NCBI RefSeq assembly: GCF_003075455.1
Contig: NZ_QDAE01000005.1
Location: 62,001-126,000, forward strand
Source: Arthrobacter sp. Bz4
GTDB lineage: Bacteria; Actinomycetota; Actinomycetes; Actinomycetales; Micrococcaceae
DNA: 64,000 nt
Reading direction: 5' to 3'
How positions within the stretch are numbered: the stretch's first letter is position 1; each line of letters begins with the position of its first letter. Shown piece by piece: positions 35,952 to 48,195 of the stretch. The notes beneath the pieces were generated by a model. It was given only the letters and a program-made list of their open reading frames with translations, was not told the DNA's origin and did not search any database. Made by a program: the position numbers and the translations under genes.

Positions 35952-37304
35952 ATGAGTAGATTATTTGGGACCGACGGTGTCCGTGGACTGGCAAATGAAC
36001 TGATCACGCCGGAGCTGGCAATGCAGCTGGCCCAGGCGGCGGCAGTGGTACTCGGCCACCGCTTCACCAACGGCAGACGGCCCACCGCGGTGATCGCACG
36101 CGACCCGCGGATCAGCGGTGACTTCATTGCTGCGGCAGTCGAAGCCGGCCTGGCCGGAGCTGGGGTTGACGTGTTCGACGCCGGAATTCTCCCCACGCCC
36201 GCCGCGGCTTTCCTGGTGGCGGACCTGGACGTCGACTTCGGCGTCATGATCTCCGCCTCCCACAACGCCGCACCTGACAATGGCATCAAGTTTCTCGCAC
36301 GCGGGGGCAAGAAGCTTGATGACACGATCGAGGACGCGATCGAGCTGGAACTGACCCGTCCAGCCCTCCGGCCCACCGGAGGAGATGTCGGCCGGATCCA
36401 ACGCTTCGCAGACGCCGAGGACCGCTACGTGGTCCACCTCCTGCAGACCCTCCCCAATCGGCTGGAGGGAGTCAAGGTGGTGTTGGACTGCGCCCACGGA
36501 GCCGCCAGCGGCTGCTCACCCCAGGTTTTCGCTGACGCGGGCGCCGAGATCGTTGTCATCGGAGCTGACCCCGACGGGATCAACATCAACGACGGGTACG
36601 GGTCTACCCACCTCGGACCCCTCCAGGCCGCTGTGCTCGAGCATGGAGCTGACCTGGGAATCGCCCACGACGGCGACGCCGACCGGTGTCTCGCCGTCGA
36701 CCATGAAGGAAACATCGTCGACGGCGACCAGATCATGGCGATCATGGCCGTGGCGATGAACGCTGCTGGAACCCTGAAGGACAGCACCCTGGTTGCCACG
36801 GTGATGAGCAACCTCGGGCTGAAGCTCGCTCTCCGCGAGGCAGGCATCAGCCTGCGGGAGACGGGGGTGGGCGACCGGTACGTGCTCGAGGGAATGCGCG
36901 ACGGCGGCTACAGCCTCGGCGGCGAGCAGTCGGGGCACGTCATTTTCGCAGAGTACGCCACCACCGGGGACGGCGTTCTGACCGGCCTGCAACTGGCGGC
37001 GCAGGTGGCGCGGACCGGACGGACGCTCAAGGAGCTGTCCCAGATCATGAACAAGCTCCCTCAGGTGCTCATCAACGTCAAGGGCGTCGACAAGGCCGCC
37101 GTAACCACGAACGAGCATGTCCAGCAGGCAGTCCTCGAAGCGCAGGACGCGTTGGGGGAGACCGGCCGGGTGCTCCTGCGGCCCTCCGGCACCGAACCGG
37201 TGGTGCGGGTCATGGTGGAGGCTGCCGACATGGCGACCGCCCAGCTGACCGCCGACCGCCTCGCTGAGACTGTGTCGCTCCGGTTGGCTCTGGCTTCCGC
37301 CTAG
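35952..37304 (+). CDS. glmM: Phosphoglucosamine mutase
   Basis: Encodes 450 residues from ATG at 35952 ([20 protein letters not shown]); the frame extends to 35868 but that part overlaps the terminator. Converts glucosamine-6-phosphate to glucosamine-1-phosphate for UDP-GlcNAc and peptidoglycan. The phospho-serine loop [17 protein letters not shown], metal loop AHDGDADRC and sugar-binding [10 protein letters not shown] are present, as is the C-terminal [14 protein letters not shown]. glmS, the preceding pathway step, lies 2.4 kb downstream. Confidence 0.97.
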   Translation: MSRLFGTDGVRGLANELITPELAMQLAQAAAVVLGHRFTNGRRPTAVIARDPRISGDFIAAAVEAGLAGAGVDVFDAGILPTPAAAFLVADLDVDFGVMISASHNAAPDNGIKFLARGGKKLDDTIEDAIELELTRPALRPTGGDVGRIQRFADAEDRYVVHLLQTLPNRLEGVKVVLDCAHGAASGCSPQVFADAGAEIVVIGADPDGININDGYGSTHLGPLQAAVLEHGADLGIAHDGDADRCLAVDHEGNIVDGDQIMAIMAVAMNAAGTLKDSTLVATVMSNLGLKLALREAGISLRETGVGDRYVLEGMRDGGYSLGGEQSGHVIFAEYATTGDGVLTGLQLAAQVARTGRTLKELSQIMNKLPQVLINVKGVDKAAVTTNEHVQQAVLEAQDALGETGRVLLRPSGTEPVVRVMVEAADMATAQLTADRLAETVSLRLALASA

Positions 37305-37693
37305 GACCGGTTGGCCAGGCTGTCCCGGATCTCGGTCAGCAGGGCGACCTGGGGGTCCACAGCGGGCCCTTCCTCCACAATGCCAAGGCTTCGATTGCGG
37401 CGTTCGATCATCTTGTTCATCGGCAGCACGATCACGAAGTAGACGGCGGCCGCGATCAGGAGGAAGTTGACGATCGCCGTGAGGAGTACCCCAAACAGGA
37501 TGTCGTTGCCATTGATGGTGACCTTAGCGAAGTCGTCGAAGTTCGGTGAGCCCACCAAAGCCGAGATCAGTGGCATGAGAACCGAATCGACAAGAGCTGT
37601 AACGACGGCGCCGAAGGCCGTGCCGAGCACCACGGCGACGGCGAGGTCGACGACGTTGCCCTTCATGATGAATTTCTGGAATCCGTTGAGCAT
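37301..37693 (-). CDS. mscL: Large-conductance mechanosensitive channel
   Basis: Encodes 130 residues with two membrane helices: the first is [20 protein letters not shown], the pore-lining helix, and the second is near 70-95 ([20 protein letters not shown]). A charged C-terminal helix follows. The MscL homopentamer opens on membrane tension during hypo-osmotic shock. It is convergent with glmM and overlaps it by four bases. Confidence 0.95.
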   Translation of the reverse strand: MLNGFQKFIMKGNVVDLAVAVVLGTAFGAVVTALVDSVLMPLISALVGSPNFDDFAKVTINGNDILFGVLLTAIVNFLLIAAAVYFVIVLPMNKMIERRNRSLGIVEEGPAVDPQVALLTEIRDSLANRS

Positions 37694-37711
37694 CCGCTAA
37701 GGATAGCATCG

Positions 37712-38569
37712 CTAGCCGTAGTCGGGCGCATCGGGCAGCCCGAAGTGCTCCTCGAGGGTCTGCACTCCGTTGTCCCGCATGGCGCCCGAGGTCTCAACCC
37801 CGACAAACCGGTAGTGCCACGACTCGGCGAGGAACCCCGTGGTGTCCTGGCGGCCCTCTGGGTACCGCAGGATGAGGCCAAACCTGTGGGCGTTGTCCGC
37901 GGCCCAGGCCGCAGCGGCTGTCTCCGCAAAACAGGATCGGAGGGTACAGGCGCCGTCGTCCTGCCCGATGTCGAAGGCCAGCCCGGTCTGGTGTTCGGAG
38001 AAGCCGGGCCGGGCGGAGTAGTTGTCCGCGTCCTCGGGGCTGCCGTTGCGACTCACCCAGTAGTCGTAGGTAGCGGCCTGGACGGGGTAGGAGCGGTAGC
38101 CGCTGACCAGGGTGAGCCAGACGTCGTCGTCGGCGGCTGCGGCGAACATCTCCTCCACAGCCTCGGCCGCATCAGGGCGCAGGGTTGCATTGACGCGATC
38201 CGTCGCGAGGGGCACCTTGGGAAGGACGAGGTCCGCCGGGGTGTAGTCGATCGGGGCGAGCGGCCGCCGTTTGTTGACGACGACGGTGGCGGCCGAGGGA
38301 TCGGCGTAGTCTCCCGATACAGAGTCTCCCGAAACAGAGTCTCCCGATGCAGAGCCGGCCGCCGCTGAGCCGGCAGGGGCAGGGACCGAGCCGGCAGCGG
38401 GAGCCGCAGCTGACGACGGCGACCGTTGAGCGGGCGCGGGGATCTGGCCGACGGCAAAGCTCGGGATGTCCGATGCCGTCGGGCCCGGGGCGGGTGTGCC
38501 GCAGCCGGTGACGGCGGCAGCCAGGATCGCTGCCGTCACCAGCAACCGACGCGGGGGCCGTCGACGCAT
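37712..38569 (-). CDS. VanY-type D-alanyl-D-alanine carboxypeptidase, lipoprotein
   Basis: Encodes 285 residues. A signal peptide ends at AAAVTGC (lipobox Cys23). A low-complexity Ala/Pro/Ser linker to about residue 95 contains three SGDSV-like repeats. The M15B peptidase domain follows, with the SGYRSY motif, zinc ligands in SEHQTGLAFDIG and the ESWHYRFVG motif, all intact. It trims peptidoglycan stem peptides outside the cell. It starts just downstream of coaA on the same strand. Confidence 0.92.
   Translation of the reverse strand: MRRRPPRRLLVTAAILAAAVTGCGTPAPGPTASDIPSFAVGQIPAPAQRSPSSAAAPAAGSVPAPAGSAAAGSASGDSVSGDSVSGDYADPSAATVVVNKRRPLAPIDYTPADLVLPKVPLATDRVNATLRPDAAEAVEEMFAAAADDDVWLTLVSGYRSYPVQAATYDYWVSRNGSPEDADNYSARPGFSEHQTGLAFDIGQDDGACTLRSCFAETAAAAWAADNAHRFGLILRYPEGRQDTTGFLAESWHYRFVGVETSGAMRDNGVQTLEEHFGLPDAPDYG
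38308..38352. repeat. Three tandem 15-bp repeats in the VanY-like linker
   Basis: AGTCTCCCGATACAG, AGTCTCCCGAAACAG and AGTCTCCCGATGCAG follow one another at 38308-38322, 38323-38337 and 38338-38352. They encode repeated SGDSV on the minus strand. The unit is in frame, so copy-number change would only alter linker length. Confidence 0.8.
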
Positions 38570-38573
38570 CCGG

Positions 38574-39557
38574 TCAGGTCTTCCGCAGCAACATCCGCCG
38601 CACCGAATGATCGGCTTCCTTGGTCAGCACCAGCTGCGCCCGGCCCCGGGTTGGCAGCACATTGGCCATCAGGTTGGGCTCGTTGATCCGCTTCCAGATG
38701 CCGAGCGCTGTCTCGCGGGACTCGTCGTCGGTCAACGACGCATACCGGTGGAAATAGGACTGGGGGTTGGCGAACGCACCCGAGCGCAGTGACTGGAACC
38801 GTTGGACGTACCACTGCTCAATGTAGGAGGTCTTGGCATCGACATAGATGGAGAAATCGAAGAAGTCACTCAAAGCCAGCCCGGACCGCCCATCGGCACG
38901 GGTCCTGGCGGGCGCCAGCACATTGAGGCCCTCCACAATGAGCACGTCGGGACGCCTCACCACCACTTCACGGTCGGGCACGATGTTGTAGGTCAGGTGG
39001 GAGTACCACGGGGCGCGCACCTCATCGGCTCCGCTCTTGACCTCGCTGACGAACCTGAGCAGGCGTCGTCGATCATAGGATTCAGGGAAGCCCTTGCGCT
39101 GCATCAGGCCGCGGCGTTCCAGCTCATCATTGGGGTACAGGAACCCATCGGTGGTGACCAGCTCCACGTTGGGGGTGTCCGGCCAGCGGCTCAACAGCTC
39201 GCGCAGCACCCGGGCCGTCGTCGACTTTCCGACGGCCACCGAACCGGCGACCCCGATAACGAAGGGGGTGCGGGTGCGTTGCTCGCCCAGGAATGTCGTA
39301 GTGGCGGCGTGCAGCTCACCTGCGGCCGCCACGTAGAGGGACAGGAGCCGCGACAGGGGAAGGTAGACCTCACGCACCTCATCGAGGTTGAGCTCATCGC
39401 CCAGCCCCCGCAGCCGAAGAATGTCCTCAAGGCCGAGGGGGGAGCTGATCTCGTTGGAGAGCCGCGCCCAGGTCTGACGGTCCAACTCAACGAAGGGTGT
39501 GAAGTTGCTCTCCGCACCATTGCCCGGGGTCACCCCGGGATTTGTCTCATTCACCAT
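38574..39557 (-). CDS. coaA: Type I pantothenate kinase
   Basis: Encodes 327 residues. Catalyses the first committed step of CoA synthesis. Walker [18 protein letters not shown] is at about residue 101, followed by [17 protein letters not shown] and the [17 protein letters not shown] region. It keeps the C-terminal [19 protein letters not shown]. It is divergent from glmS, with a 109-base gap carrying an inverted repeat. Confidence 0.96.
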   Translation of the reverse strand: MVNETNPGVTPGNGAESNFTPFVELDRQTWARLSNEISSPLGLEDILRLRGLGDELNLDEVREVYLPLSRLLSLYVAAAGELHAATTTFLGEQRTRTPFVIGVAGSVAVGKSTTARVLRELLSRWPDTPNVELVTTDGFLYPNDELERRGLMQRKGFPESYDRRRLLRFVSEVKSGADEVRAPWYSHLTYNIVPDREVVVRRPDVLIVEGLNVLAPARTRADGRSGLALSDFFDFSIYVDAKTSYIEQWYVQRFQSLRSGAFANPQSYFHRYASLTDDESRETALGIWKRINEPNLMANVLPTRGRAQLVLTKEADHSVRRMLLRKT

Positions 39558-39605
39558 CTGAATTGTGCCTGCTGGCGGCCTCAGATGCGAACCTCACCCA
39601 GGCGG

Positions 39606-39624
39606 GCCGCTCCTAGGGAGCGGC
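39606..39624. repeat. Inverted repeat between coaA and glmS
   Basis: GCCGCTCC at 39606-39613 and GGAGCGGC at 39617-39624 form a perfect 8-bp palindrome around TAG. It is in the divergent promoter region, so an operator is possible, but nothing identifies a regulator. Confidence 0.4.
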
Positions 39625-39666
39625 GGCCTGCGTCTGAACGCCCGGGCTGACGGTACTCTTAAGCCC

Positions 39667-41565
39667 ATGTGTGGAATCGTAGGCTACGTAGGCCGATCAA
39701 CAGTGTCCTCAGACGGTACAACCGCAACCCATGGCGCGCTCGACGTCGTCATGGAAGGTTTGCGGCGCCTTGAGTATCGCGGTTACGACTCGGCCGGAGT
39801 GGCAGTTTTGACCCCCAACGGCATCGAGTCGCGGAAGAAATCCGGCAAGCTCAGCAACCTGGTGGCCGAACTCGAGGCCCGACCGCTGACCGCGTCCCTG
39901 ACCGGTATCGGCCACACCCGCTGGGCGACCCACGGTGCACCCAATGACACCAACGCACACCCCCACCTCGCCGACAACGGCCGGCTGGCCGTCATTCACA
40001 ACGGCATCATCGAGAACTTCGCCGAACTCAAGGCAGGGCTGCTTGAACAGGGCGAAACGTTCCTCTCCGAAACGGACACCGAGGTAGCGGCAGCGCTGCT
40101 CGGCAGCATCTACCGGGAACTCTCGGCCGCTGGCGACCCTGACCCGCTCACCCATGCCATGCGCAAAGCCAGCCAGCTACTGGAGGGCGCCTTCACCCTC
40201 CTCGCCGTGCACCAGGACTCGCCGGGCATTGTCGTCGCGGCCCGCCGCAACTCGCCCCTCGTCGTCGGCCTTGGCGACGGCGAGAATTTCCTCGGCTCCG
40301 ACGTGTCAGGCTTCATTGACTTCACCCGCCGCGCCGTCGAGCTGGGCCAGGATCAGGTTGTCACCATCACCCCCGACGACGTCGTCATCACCGACTTCTT
40401 CGGTGCCCCGGCCGAGGGCAAGGAATTCCACGTGGACTGGGACGCGGCGGCCGCGGAAAAGGGCGGCTACCCCTCCTTCATGGAGAAGGAAATCAATGAC
40501 CAGCCCGACGCCGTCGCGCAGACCCTCCTGGGCCGCTCCGACGCGAAGGGCAAGCTGATCCTTGATGAGCTGCGGATCGACGAGACCATCCTGCGCTCCG
40601 TGGACAAGATCGTGGTCCTCGCCTGCGGCACGTCGGCCTACGCCGGACAGGTAGCCAAGTACGCCATCGAGCACTGGTGCCGTATCCCCACCGAGGTGGA
40701 GCTCTCCCACGAGTTCAGGTACCGCGATCCGATCGTCAACGAGAAGACGCTCGTGGTCGCCATCTCCCAGTCCGGTGAGACCATGGATACCCTGATGGCG
40801 GTGCGCTACGCCCGCGAACAGGGCGCCAAGGTGGTGGCGATCTGCAACACCAACGGATCCACCATCCCGCGTGAGTCAGACGCCGTGCTGTACACCCACG
40901 CCGGTCCGGAAATCGCCGTCGCCTCGACGAAGGCGTTCCTCGCCCAGATCACCGCTGCCTACCTGCTGGGTCTGTACCTGGCGCAACTGCGCGGCAACAA
41001 GTTCGGCGACGAGATCGCGGACGTCCTGGCCGATCTCGCCGACATGCCAGCGAAAATCCAGAGCATCCTGGACAACGCCGACAAGGTCAAGAAGCTTGCC
41101 CGCGACATGTCCAACGCCAAGTCGGTGCTCTTCCTGGGCCGGCACGTCGGATTCCCGGTGGCGATGGAGGGTGCCTTGAAGCTCAAGGAACTCGCCTACA
41201 TCCACGCCGAAGGGTTCGCCGCCGGCGAGTTGAAGCACGGCCCCATCGCGTTGATTGAGGATGGGCAGCCGGTGGTCGTCGTGGTGCCGTCACCGAACGG
41301 CAGGGATTCCCTGCACGCCAAGGTGGTCTCCAATATCCAGGAGATTCGCGCCCGCGGCGCAGTCACCATCGTGATCGCCGAGGAGGGCGACACCTCGGTG
41401 GAAGCCTACGCCGAACACGTGTTCTACGTCCCCAAGACTCCCACCCTGCTGGCGCCGCTGCTCACCACGGTGCCGCTGCAGATTTTCGCCTGCGAGTTGG
41501 CGTCCGCCAAGGGGTACGACGTCGACCAGCCCCGCAACCTGGCCAAATCAGTCACGGTTGAGTAA
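39667..41565 (+). CDS. glmS: Glucosamine-fructose-6-phosphate aminotransferase
   Basis: Encodes 632 residues from ATG at 39667, giving MCGIVGYVG with the catalytic Cys2; the frame to 39565 is not part of the protein. The N-terminal glutaminase domain has GHTRWATHGAPNDTNAHPH. Two SIS isomerase domains follow (VVAISQSGETMDTLMAVR; FLGRHVGFPVAMEGALKLKE). The C terminus DVDQPRNLAKSVTVE is conserved. TACTCT lies seven bases before the ATG, suggesting a leaderless mRNA without a glmS ribozyme. Confidence 0.97.
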   Translation: MCGIVGYVGRSTVSSDGTTATHGALDVVMEGLRRLEYRGYDSAGVAVLTPNGIESRKKSGKLSNLVAELEARPLTASLTGIGHTRWATHGAPNDTNAHPHLADNGRLAVIHNGIIENFAELKAGLLEQGETFLSETDTEVAAALLGSIYRELSAAGDPDPLTHAMRKASQLLEGAFTLLAVHQDSPGIVVAARRNSPLVVGLGDGENFLGSDVSGFIDFTRRAVELGQDQVVTITPDDVVITDFFGAPAEGKEFHVDWDAAAAEKGGYPSFMEKEINDQPDAVAQTLLGRSDAKGKLILDELRIDETILRSVDKIVVLACGTSAYAGQVAKYAIEHWCRIPTEVELSHEFRYRDPIVNEKTLVVAISQSGETMDTLMAVRYAREQGAKVVAICNTNGSTIPRESDAVLYTHAGPEIAVASTKAFLAQITAAYLLGLYLAQLRGNKFGDEIADVLADLADMPAKIQSILDNADKVKKLARDMSNAKSVLFLGRHVGFPVAMEGALKLKELAYIHAEGFAAGELKHGPIALIEDGQPVVVVVPSPNGRDSLHAKVVSNIQEIRARGAVTIVIAEEGDTSVEAYAEHVFYVPKTPTLLAPLLTTVPLQIFACELASAKGYDVDQPRNLAKSVTVE

Positions 41566-41571
41566 TCACCG

Positions 41572-41970
41572 ATGATCGTTGGCATAGGCGTTGACGTTGT
41601 TGACATAGACCGGTTTGGGCGGCAGCTGGAGCGGACGCCTGGCCTGCGTGAACGATTGTTCGTGCCGGCCGAGCGAGTGCTGAACCTGCGCTCGCTCGCC
41701 GCCCGGTTCGCGGCCAAGGAGGCGGTGGCCAAGGCCCTCGGCGCCCCCGCGGGCATGAACTGGCAGGACTGCTGGATTGGGATCGACGCTGCCGGCAGCC
41801 CCTCGGTGGAAGTCAAAGGAACCGTTGCGGCGGTCGCCGCCGCGAAGGGTGTGCGCCGCTGGCACCTCTCGCTCAGCCATGACGGAGGGGTAGCGACAGC
41901 AATGGTGGTCGCCGAAGCCGATCCCGGACCCGTGGCAGCAACAGCACCGTCGGTCGGGATAGACTCCTAA
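41572..41970 (+). CDS. acpS: Holo-[acyl-carrier-protein] synthase
   Basis: Encodes 132 residues. Transfers phosphopantetheine from CoA to ACP. The two family motifs are [14 protein letters not shown] at residues 2-15, with its Mg-binding Asp, and [15 protein letters not shown] with its Glu. It follows glmS by six bases. The C terminus carries a short extra Ala/Pro stretch. Confidence 0.95.
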   Translation: MIVGIGVDVVDIDRFGRQLERTPGLRERLFVPAERVLNLRSLAARFAAKEAVAKALGAPAGMNWQDCWIGIDAAGSPSVEVKGTVAAVAAAKGVRRWHLSLSHDGGVATAMVVAEADPGPVAATAPSVGIDS

Positions 41971-41972
41971 GT

Positions 41973-43524
41973 ATGCTTAGCGCCTATTCGGGCAGTGCGA
42001 TCCGTTCGGCTGAAGCCCCCCTCCTCGACGCCGGGCACGGCGCTGCCCTGATGCAGCGCGCAGCCCACGGCCTGTACGCCGCGGCAGCCGCCGAACTGAT
42101 CAGCCGGACCGGCGGCTGCTACGGGCGCACCGCGGTGGTGCTCGCTGGCAGCGGCAACAACGCTGGCGATGCCCTGTTCGCAGCGGCACGTCTGGCCGGC
42201 AGGGGTGTGCGCACCACGGCGATCCTCACCTCCGCCACCACTCATCCGCTGGCACTCGCAGCGTTTCAGCGCGCCGGCGGCCGGGTTGAACTCCTCAGCC
42301 AGGCGACCACCGACCGCCTGGTGGAGGCAACCGCCGCCGCAGACCTCGTCATTGACGGGATTCTGGGGATCGGCGGGTCAGGGGGGCTCCGGGAACCGGC
42401 AGCCACCTTCGTCCAGGAGCTCGCCGCGGTGGCCACCGGCGTCGTCGTCGCCTGCGACCTGCCCAGCGGGGTGGATGCGCACACCGGCGTGGTCAACGAA
42501 CCGGTCCTTCACGCCGATCTCACGGTCACCTTCGGCGCGCTCAAGACCGGGCTCCTCGCCGGGCCGGGGGCGCACGCCGCGGGGCGCGTCGTCGTCGTTG
42601 ACATCGGGCTCTCCGGGTCCCTGCTGGAACCCGACCTCTTCCGTCTCGAGGCCGCCGACGCCGCGGCCCTGTACCGCAGGCCCCGCCCCGCCGACCACAA
42701 ATACACCCGCGGCGTGCTTGGTATTGCGGCCGGCTCGGCGATGTACCCGGGTGCAGCGGTCCTGGCGACCGGAGCAGCCCTGGCCACCGGGCTGGGAATG
42801 GTCAGGTATCTGGGACCACCGTCGGTCGCAGATCTGGTCAACCGGACCCACCCCGAAGCGGTCTGCTCCCAGGGGCAGGTCAAGCCGACCCACGTCCAGG
42901 CCTGGTTGGTCGGCCCGGGCCGACGAGCACCCGGACCAGCGGCGTCGGGCCCGCGACGCGATGGCGTCCGGCCTGCCCACGGTGGTGGACGCCGGTGCGC
43001 TGGCGCTCCTGCCGCGCAGGCTGGCGCCACAGGTGATCCTGACCCCTCATGCGGGTGAGCTGCAGGCGGTGCTGGCGAAGCGCAAGGTCAGGGCGACCCG
43101 CCGCGACATCGAGGCGGCCCCCACCGAGTACGCCCGGATCGCGGCTGAGCTCACCGGCGCCACAGTGTTACTCAAGGGTGCGGTCACCGTGGTGGCGTCG
43201 CCGTCGGGTGCACTGTTCAGTCAGGCGGACGCGACCCCGTGGCTCGCGACCGCGGGGTCGGGGGATACGCTCGCCGGCATTCTGGGTGCCCTGGTGGCCA
43301 CCTTGGCCGACGACGACGGGGACGCTGCCATCGACCGCATCGGCGTACCGGTGCAGGACAAATGGGCGGCGATAGCAGCAGCTGCGGCGCTGCTCCACGG
43401 TCTGGCGGGAACCAGAGCTGCGAAGTTCGGACCGATCGTGGTCTCGGAGCTGCCGCAACACCTCGGTGCCGTCCTCGCGGACCTGCTCACCGCCCCACCC
43501 TCAAGGACACAATTCACTAACTAG
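41973..43524 (+). pseudogene. nnr: Bifunctional NAD(P)H-hydrate epimerase/dehydratase, frameshifted
   Basis: Two overlapping frames together encode one Nnr protein. Frame one (from ATG 41973) carries the epimerase domain (VVLAGSGNNAGDALFAAARL, ACDLPSGVDAHTG) and the dehydratase start to VQAWLVGPG near 42920. From there the homology continues in the next frame (ADEHPDQRRRARDAMASGLP, VILTPHAGELQAVLAKRK, ATAGSGDTLAGILGALV) to the stop at 43524. A two-base deletion near 42919-42921 explains this. Frame one otherwise runs out at 43058 with nonsense sequence. The epimerase half could still work; the dehydratase half cannot unless the shift is a sequencing error. TAGACT lies seven bases before the ATG. 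Confidence 0.85.
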
Positions 43525-43599
43525 TCACCTGGTTGCGCTATGAAGGTAGCTGGACCGTTCACTTTTCGACCCACGATTTACACCACTTCAGGAGAACAC

Positions 43600-45780
<2,181 letters not shown>

Positions 45781-45782
45781 CC

Positions 45783-45800
45783 GCCTGGGCCAGCCCAGGC
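45783..45800 (+). repeat. Hairpin between glgX and treY
   Basis: GCCTGGGC at 45783-45790 and GCCCAGGC at 45793-45800 form a perfect 8-bp stem with a two-base loop, two bases after the glgX stop. No T-tract follows, so partial attenuation or mRNA stabilisation is more likely than termination. Confidence 0.4.
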
Positions 45801-45864
45801 ACCGCAGCAGTTCACCCTGCCGCAGCTCGAACGACACACAGAACCGAAGTTCAGGAGTACATCC

Positions 45865-48195
45865 ATGAGGATCCCGAAGTCGACCTACCGGTTGCAGATT
45901 CAATCCGAGTTCGACCTGAGGGCTGCCGCCGCGGTGGTCCCGTACCTGCGGGACCTTGGCGTGGACTGGGTGTACCTGTCTCCGGTGCTGACGGCTGAGA
46001 AGGGATCGGGGCACGGTTACGATGTCACCGATCCCACGGCGATCGACCCGGAGCGCGGCGGACGGGACGCCTTCGTGGCGCTCTCGGACGCCGCGCATGC
46101 GGCGGGGCTCGGTGTCCTGGTGGACATTGTGCCCAACCACCTGGGTGTGCAGACCCCTGCGCAGAACCCCTGGTGGTCCTCGCTGCTCAAGGGTGGCCAG
46201 GACTCGCCCTACGCCGAGGCGTTCGACGTCGACTGGGCGGCCGCGGACGGGAAGATCCGTCTGCCGGTCCTCGGCGACGGGGATGACGAGCTGTCGGCCC
46301 TGGAGCTCGACGGCGGGGAACTGCGCTACTACGACCACCGGTTCCCGATCGCTGACGGCAGCTACGAAACCGGCGACACAGCCCAGGCTGTGCATGCCCG
46401 GCAGCACTACGAACTGGTGAACTGGCGGCGCGCGGACAGCGAGCTGAACTACCGCCGGTTCTTCGGCGTCAACACCCTCGCAGGGGTGCGCGTCGAAGTG
46501 CCACGGGTCTTCGATGAGTCCCACCGCGAGATCCGCAGCTGGTTTGAGGAATCCCTGGTGGACGGGCTCCGGATCGATCACCCGGACGGGCTGGCCGATC
46601 CTGCGGGCTACCTTGACCGGTTGCGTGAACTCACCGGCGGGGCCTATGTCCTGGTCGAGAAAATTCTGGAGCCGGGCGAAGTCCTCCCGCCGGAATGGGC
46701 AACCGAGGGCACCACCGGCTACGATGCGCTCGCGGATATTGACCGCCTGTTCGTTGACCCGGCCGGCCAGGCCGCACTTGAACGGGTTGCGCCAGCCGAG
46801 GAGTTCCACTCGATGATCCACGGCACCAAACGGGGGATCGCCGATGGGATCCTCCGGTCGGAGGTGCTGCGGCTGACCCGCCTGGTTCCGACCGACGCCG
46901 GGCTCGACGCCGAGCAGACAGCCGACGCAATCGCCGAACTCCTGGCGTGCTTCCCGGTCTACCGCAGTTACCTGCCCGGTGGTGCGGACTACCTCGACGA
47001 CGCCGTCGTCGCCGCCCAGGTGCACCGCCCCGACCTGGCCGCCACACTCAAGGCGCTGCACCCCCTGCTCAACCCCTACCTGGCCGACCCTGACGCCGCG
47101 CGCACTGACACCCCCCTGACCGAGTTGGCCACCCGGTTCCAGCAGACCTCGGGCATGGTGATGGCCAAAGGGGTCGAGGACACCGCCTTCTACCGGTACA
47201 ACCGGCTCACCTCACTGAACGAGGTAGGCGCCGACCCGTCCATTTTCTCCATCGGCCGGATCGAGATGCACAACCGTCTCCTCCGCCGCCAGCGCGACAA
47301 CCCACTGTCCATGACGGCGCTGAGCACCCACGACACCAAACGCAGCGAGGACACCCGGGCAAGGATCAGCGTCCTGTCCGAAATGGCCGACGAGTGGGCC
47401 ACCATTCTTGGCCAGCTCGATGACGCCGCGCCCCTCGGTGACCCGGCCTTCTCGTCACTGCTGTGGCAGGCCATGGTCGGTGCGTGGCCGCTCAGCCGCG
47501 AACGGGCCCACGCCTACGTGGAAAAGGCCTCCCGCGAAGCCGACTCCAGTACCCACTGGACAGCCCCGAACGACGCCTTCGAGGACCGCATGCACGCCGC
47601 GGTCGACGCGGCTTACGACACCCCGGCGGTCACAGCCCTCATCACCGCTCTGGTGGACAAGATCAAGGGCTACGGCTGGTCAAACTCCCTGAGCGCGAAG
47701 CTGCTGCAACTGACCATGCCCGGCGTCCCCGACGTGTATCAGGGTTCCGAATTCTGGGAAGACTCCCTGGTGGACCCCGATAACCGCAGGCCCGTGGACT
47801 TCGAAGCGCGGAAACAAGCACTGGTGAACCTGGCCTTCGGTGCGCTGCCAGCGGTCGACGAGTCAGCGGTGGCCAAGCTGCTCGTGGTCTCCCGCGCCCT
47901 GAAGCTACGCCGCGACCGGCCCGAACTGTTTGGCGGGTACACCGCCGTCGCGACAACCGGTGCGGCCGCCGATCATGTGTTCGCCTTCGACCGCGGGGGG
48001 GCTCTCACCCTGGTGACCCGGCTACCCCTCGGCCTCGAACGCCAGGGCGGCTGGAAGGACACCTCGATCGTGCTGCCGGAGGGCCAGTACAGCTGCGCCA
48101 TCACCGGTGCATCCTTCTCCGGCGGTCCCGTGCCCGCCAAAACCATTTTTGAAACCTACCCAGTAGCACTGCTGGTCCGGGAGGACGCATCATGA
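45865..48195 (+). CDS. treY: Maltooligosyl trehalose synthase
   Basis: Encodes 776 residues. Turns the reducing-end alpha-1,4 bond of maltodextrins into alpha,alpha-1,1. GH13 family 26 motifs are present: [13 protein letters not shown], nucleophile in [14 protein letters not shown], acid in [11 protein letters not shown] and [18 protein letters not shown]. Its opening [20 protein letters not shown] is typical. It overlaps treZ by four bases. Confidence 0.96.
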   Translation: MRIPKSTYRLQIQSEFDLRAAAAVVPYLRDLGVDWVYLSPVLTAEKGSGHGYDVTDPTAIDPERGGRDAFVALSDAAHAAGLGVLVDIVPNHLGVQTPAQNPWWSSLLKGGQDSPYAEAFDVDWAAADGKIRLPVLGDGDDELSALELDGGELRYYDHRFPIADGSYETGDTAQAVHARQHYELVNWRRADSELNYRRFFGVNTLAGVRVEVPRVFDESHREIRSWFEESLVDGLRIDHPDGLADPAGYLDRLRELTGGAYVLVEKILEPGEVLPPEWATEGTTGYDALADIDRLFVDPAGQAALERVAPAEEFHSMIHGTKRGIADGILRSEVLRLTRLVPTDAGLDAEQTADAIAELLACFPVYRSYLPGGADYLDDAVVAAQVHRPDLAATLKALHPLLNPYLADPDAARTDTPLTELATRFQQTSGMVMAKGVEDTAFYRYNRLTSLNEVGADPSIFSIGRIEMHNRLLRRQRDNPLSMTALSTHDTKRSEDTRARISVLSEMADEWATILGQLDDAAPLGDPAFSSLLWQAMVGAWPLSRERAHAYVEKASREADSSTHWTAPNDAFEDRMHAAVDAAYDTPAVTALITALVDKIKGYGWSNSLSAKLLQLTMPGVPDVYQGSEFWEDSLVDPDNRRPVDFEARKQALVNLAFGALPAVDESAVAKLLVVSRALKLRRDRPELFGGYTAVATTGAAADHVFAFDRGGALTLVTRLPLGLERQGGWKDTSIVLPEGQYSCAITGASFSGGPVPAKTIFETYPVALLVREDAS

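Noticed and set aside
39558-39666. glmS ribozyme upstream of glmS
   Set aside because: The gap is only 109 bases, shows no ribozyme core, and a -10-like box sits seven bases before the ATG.
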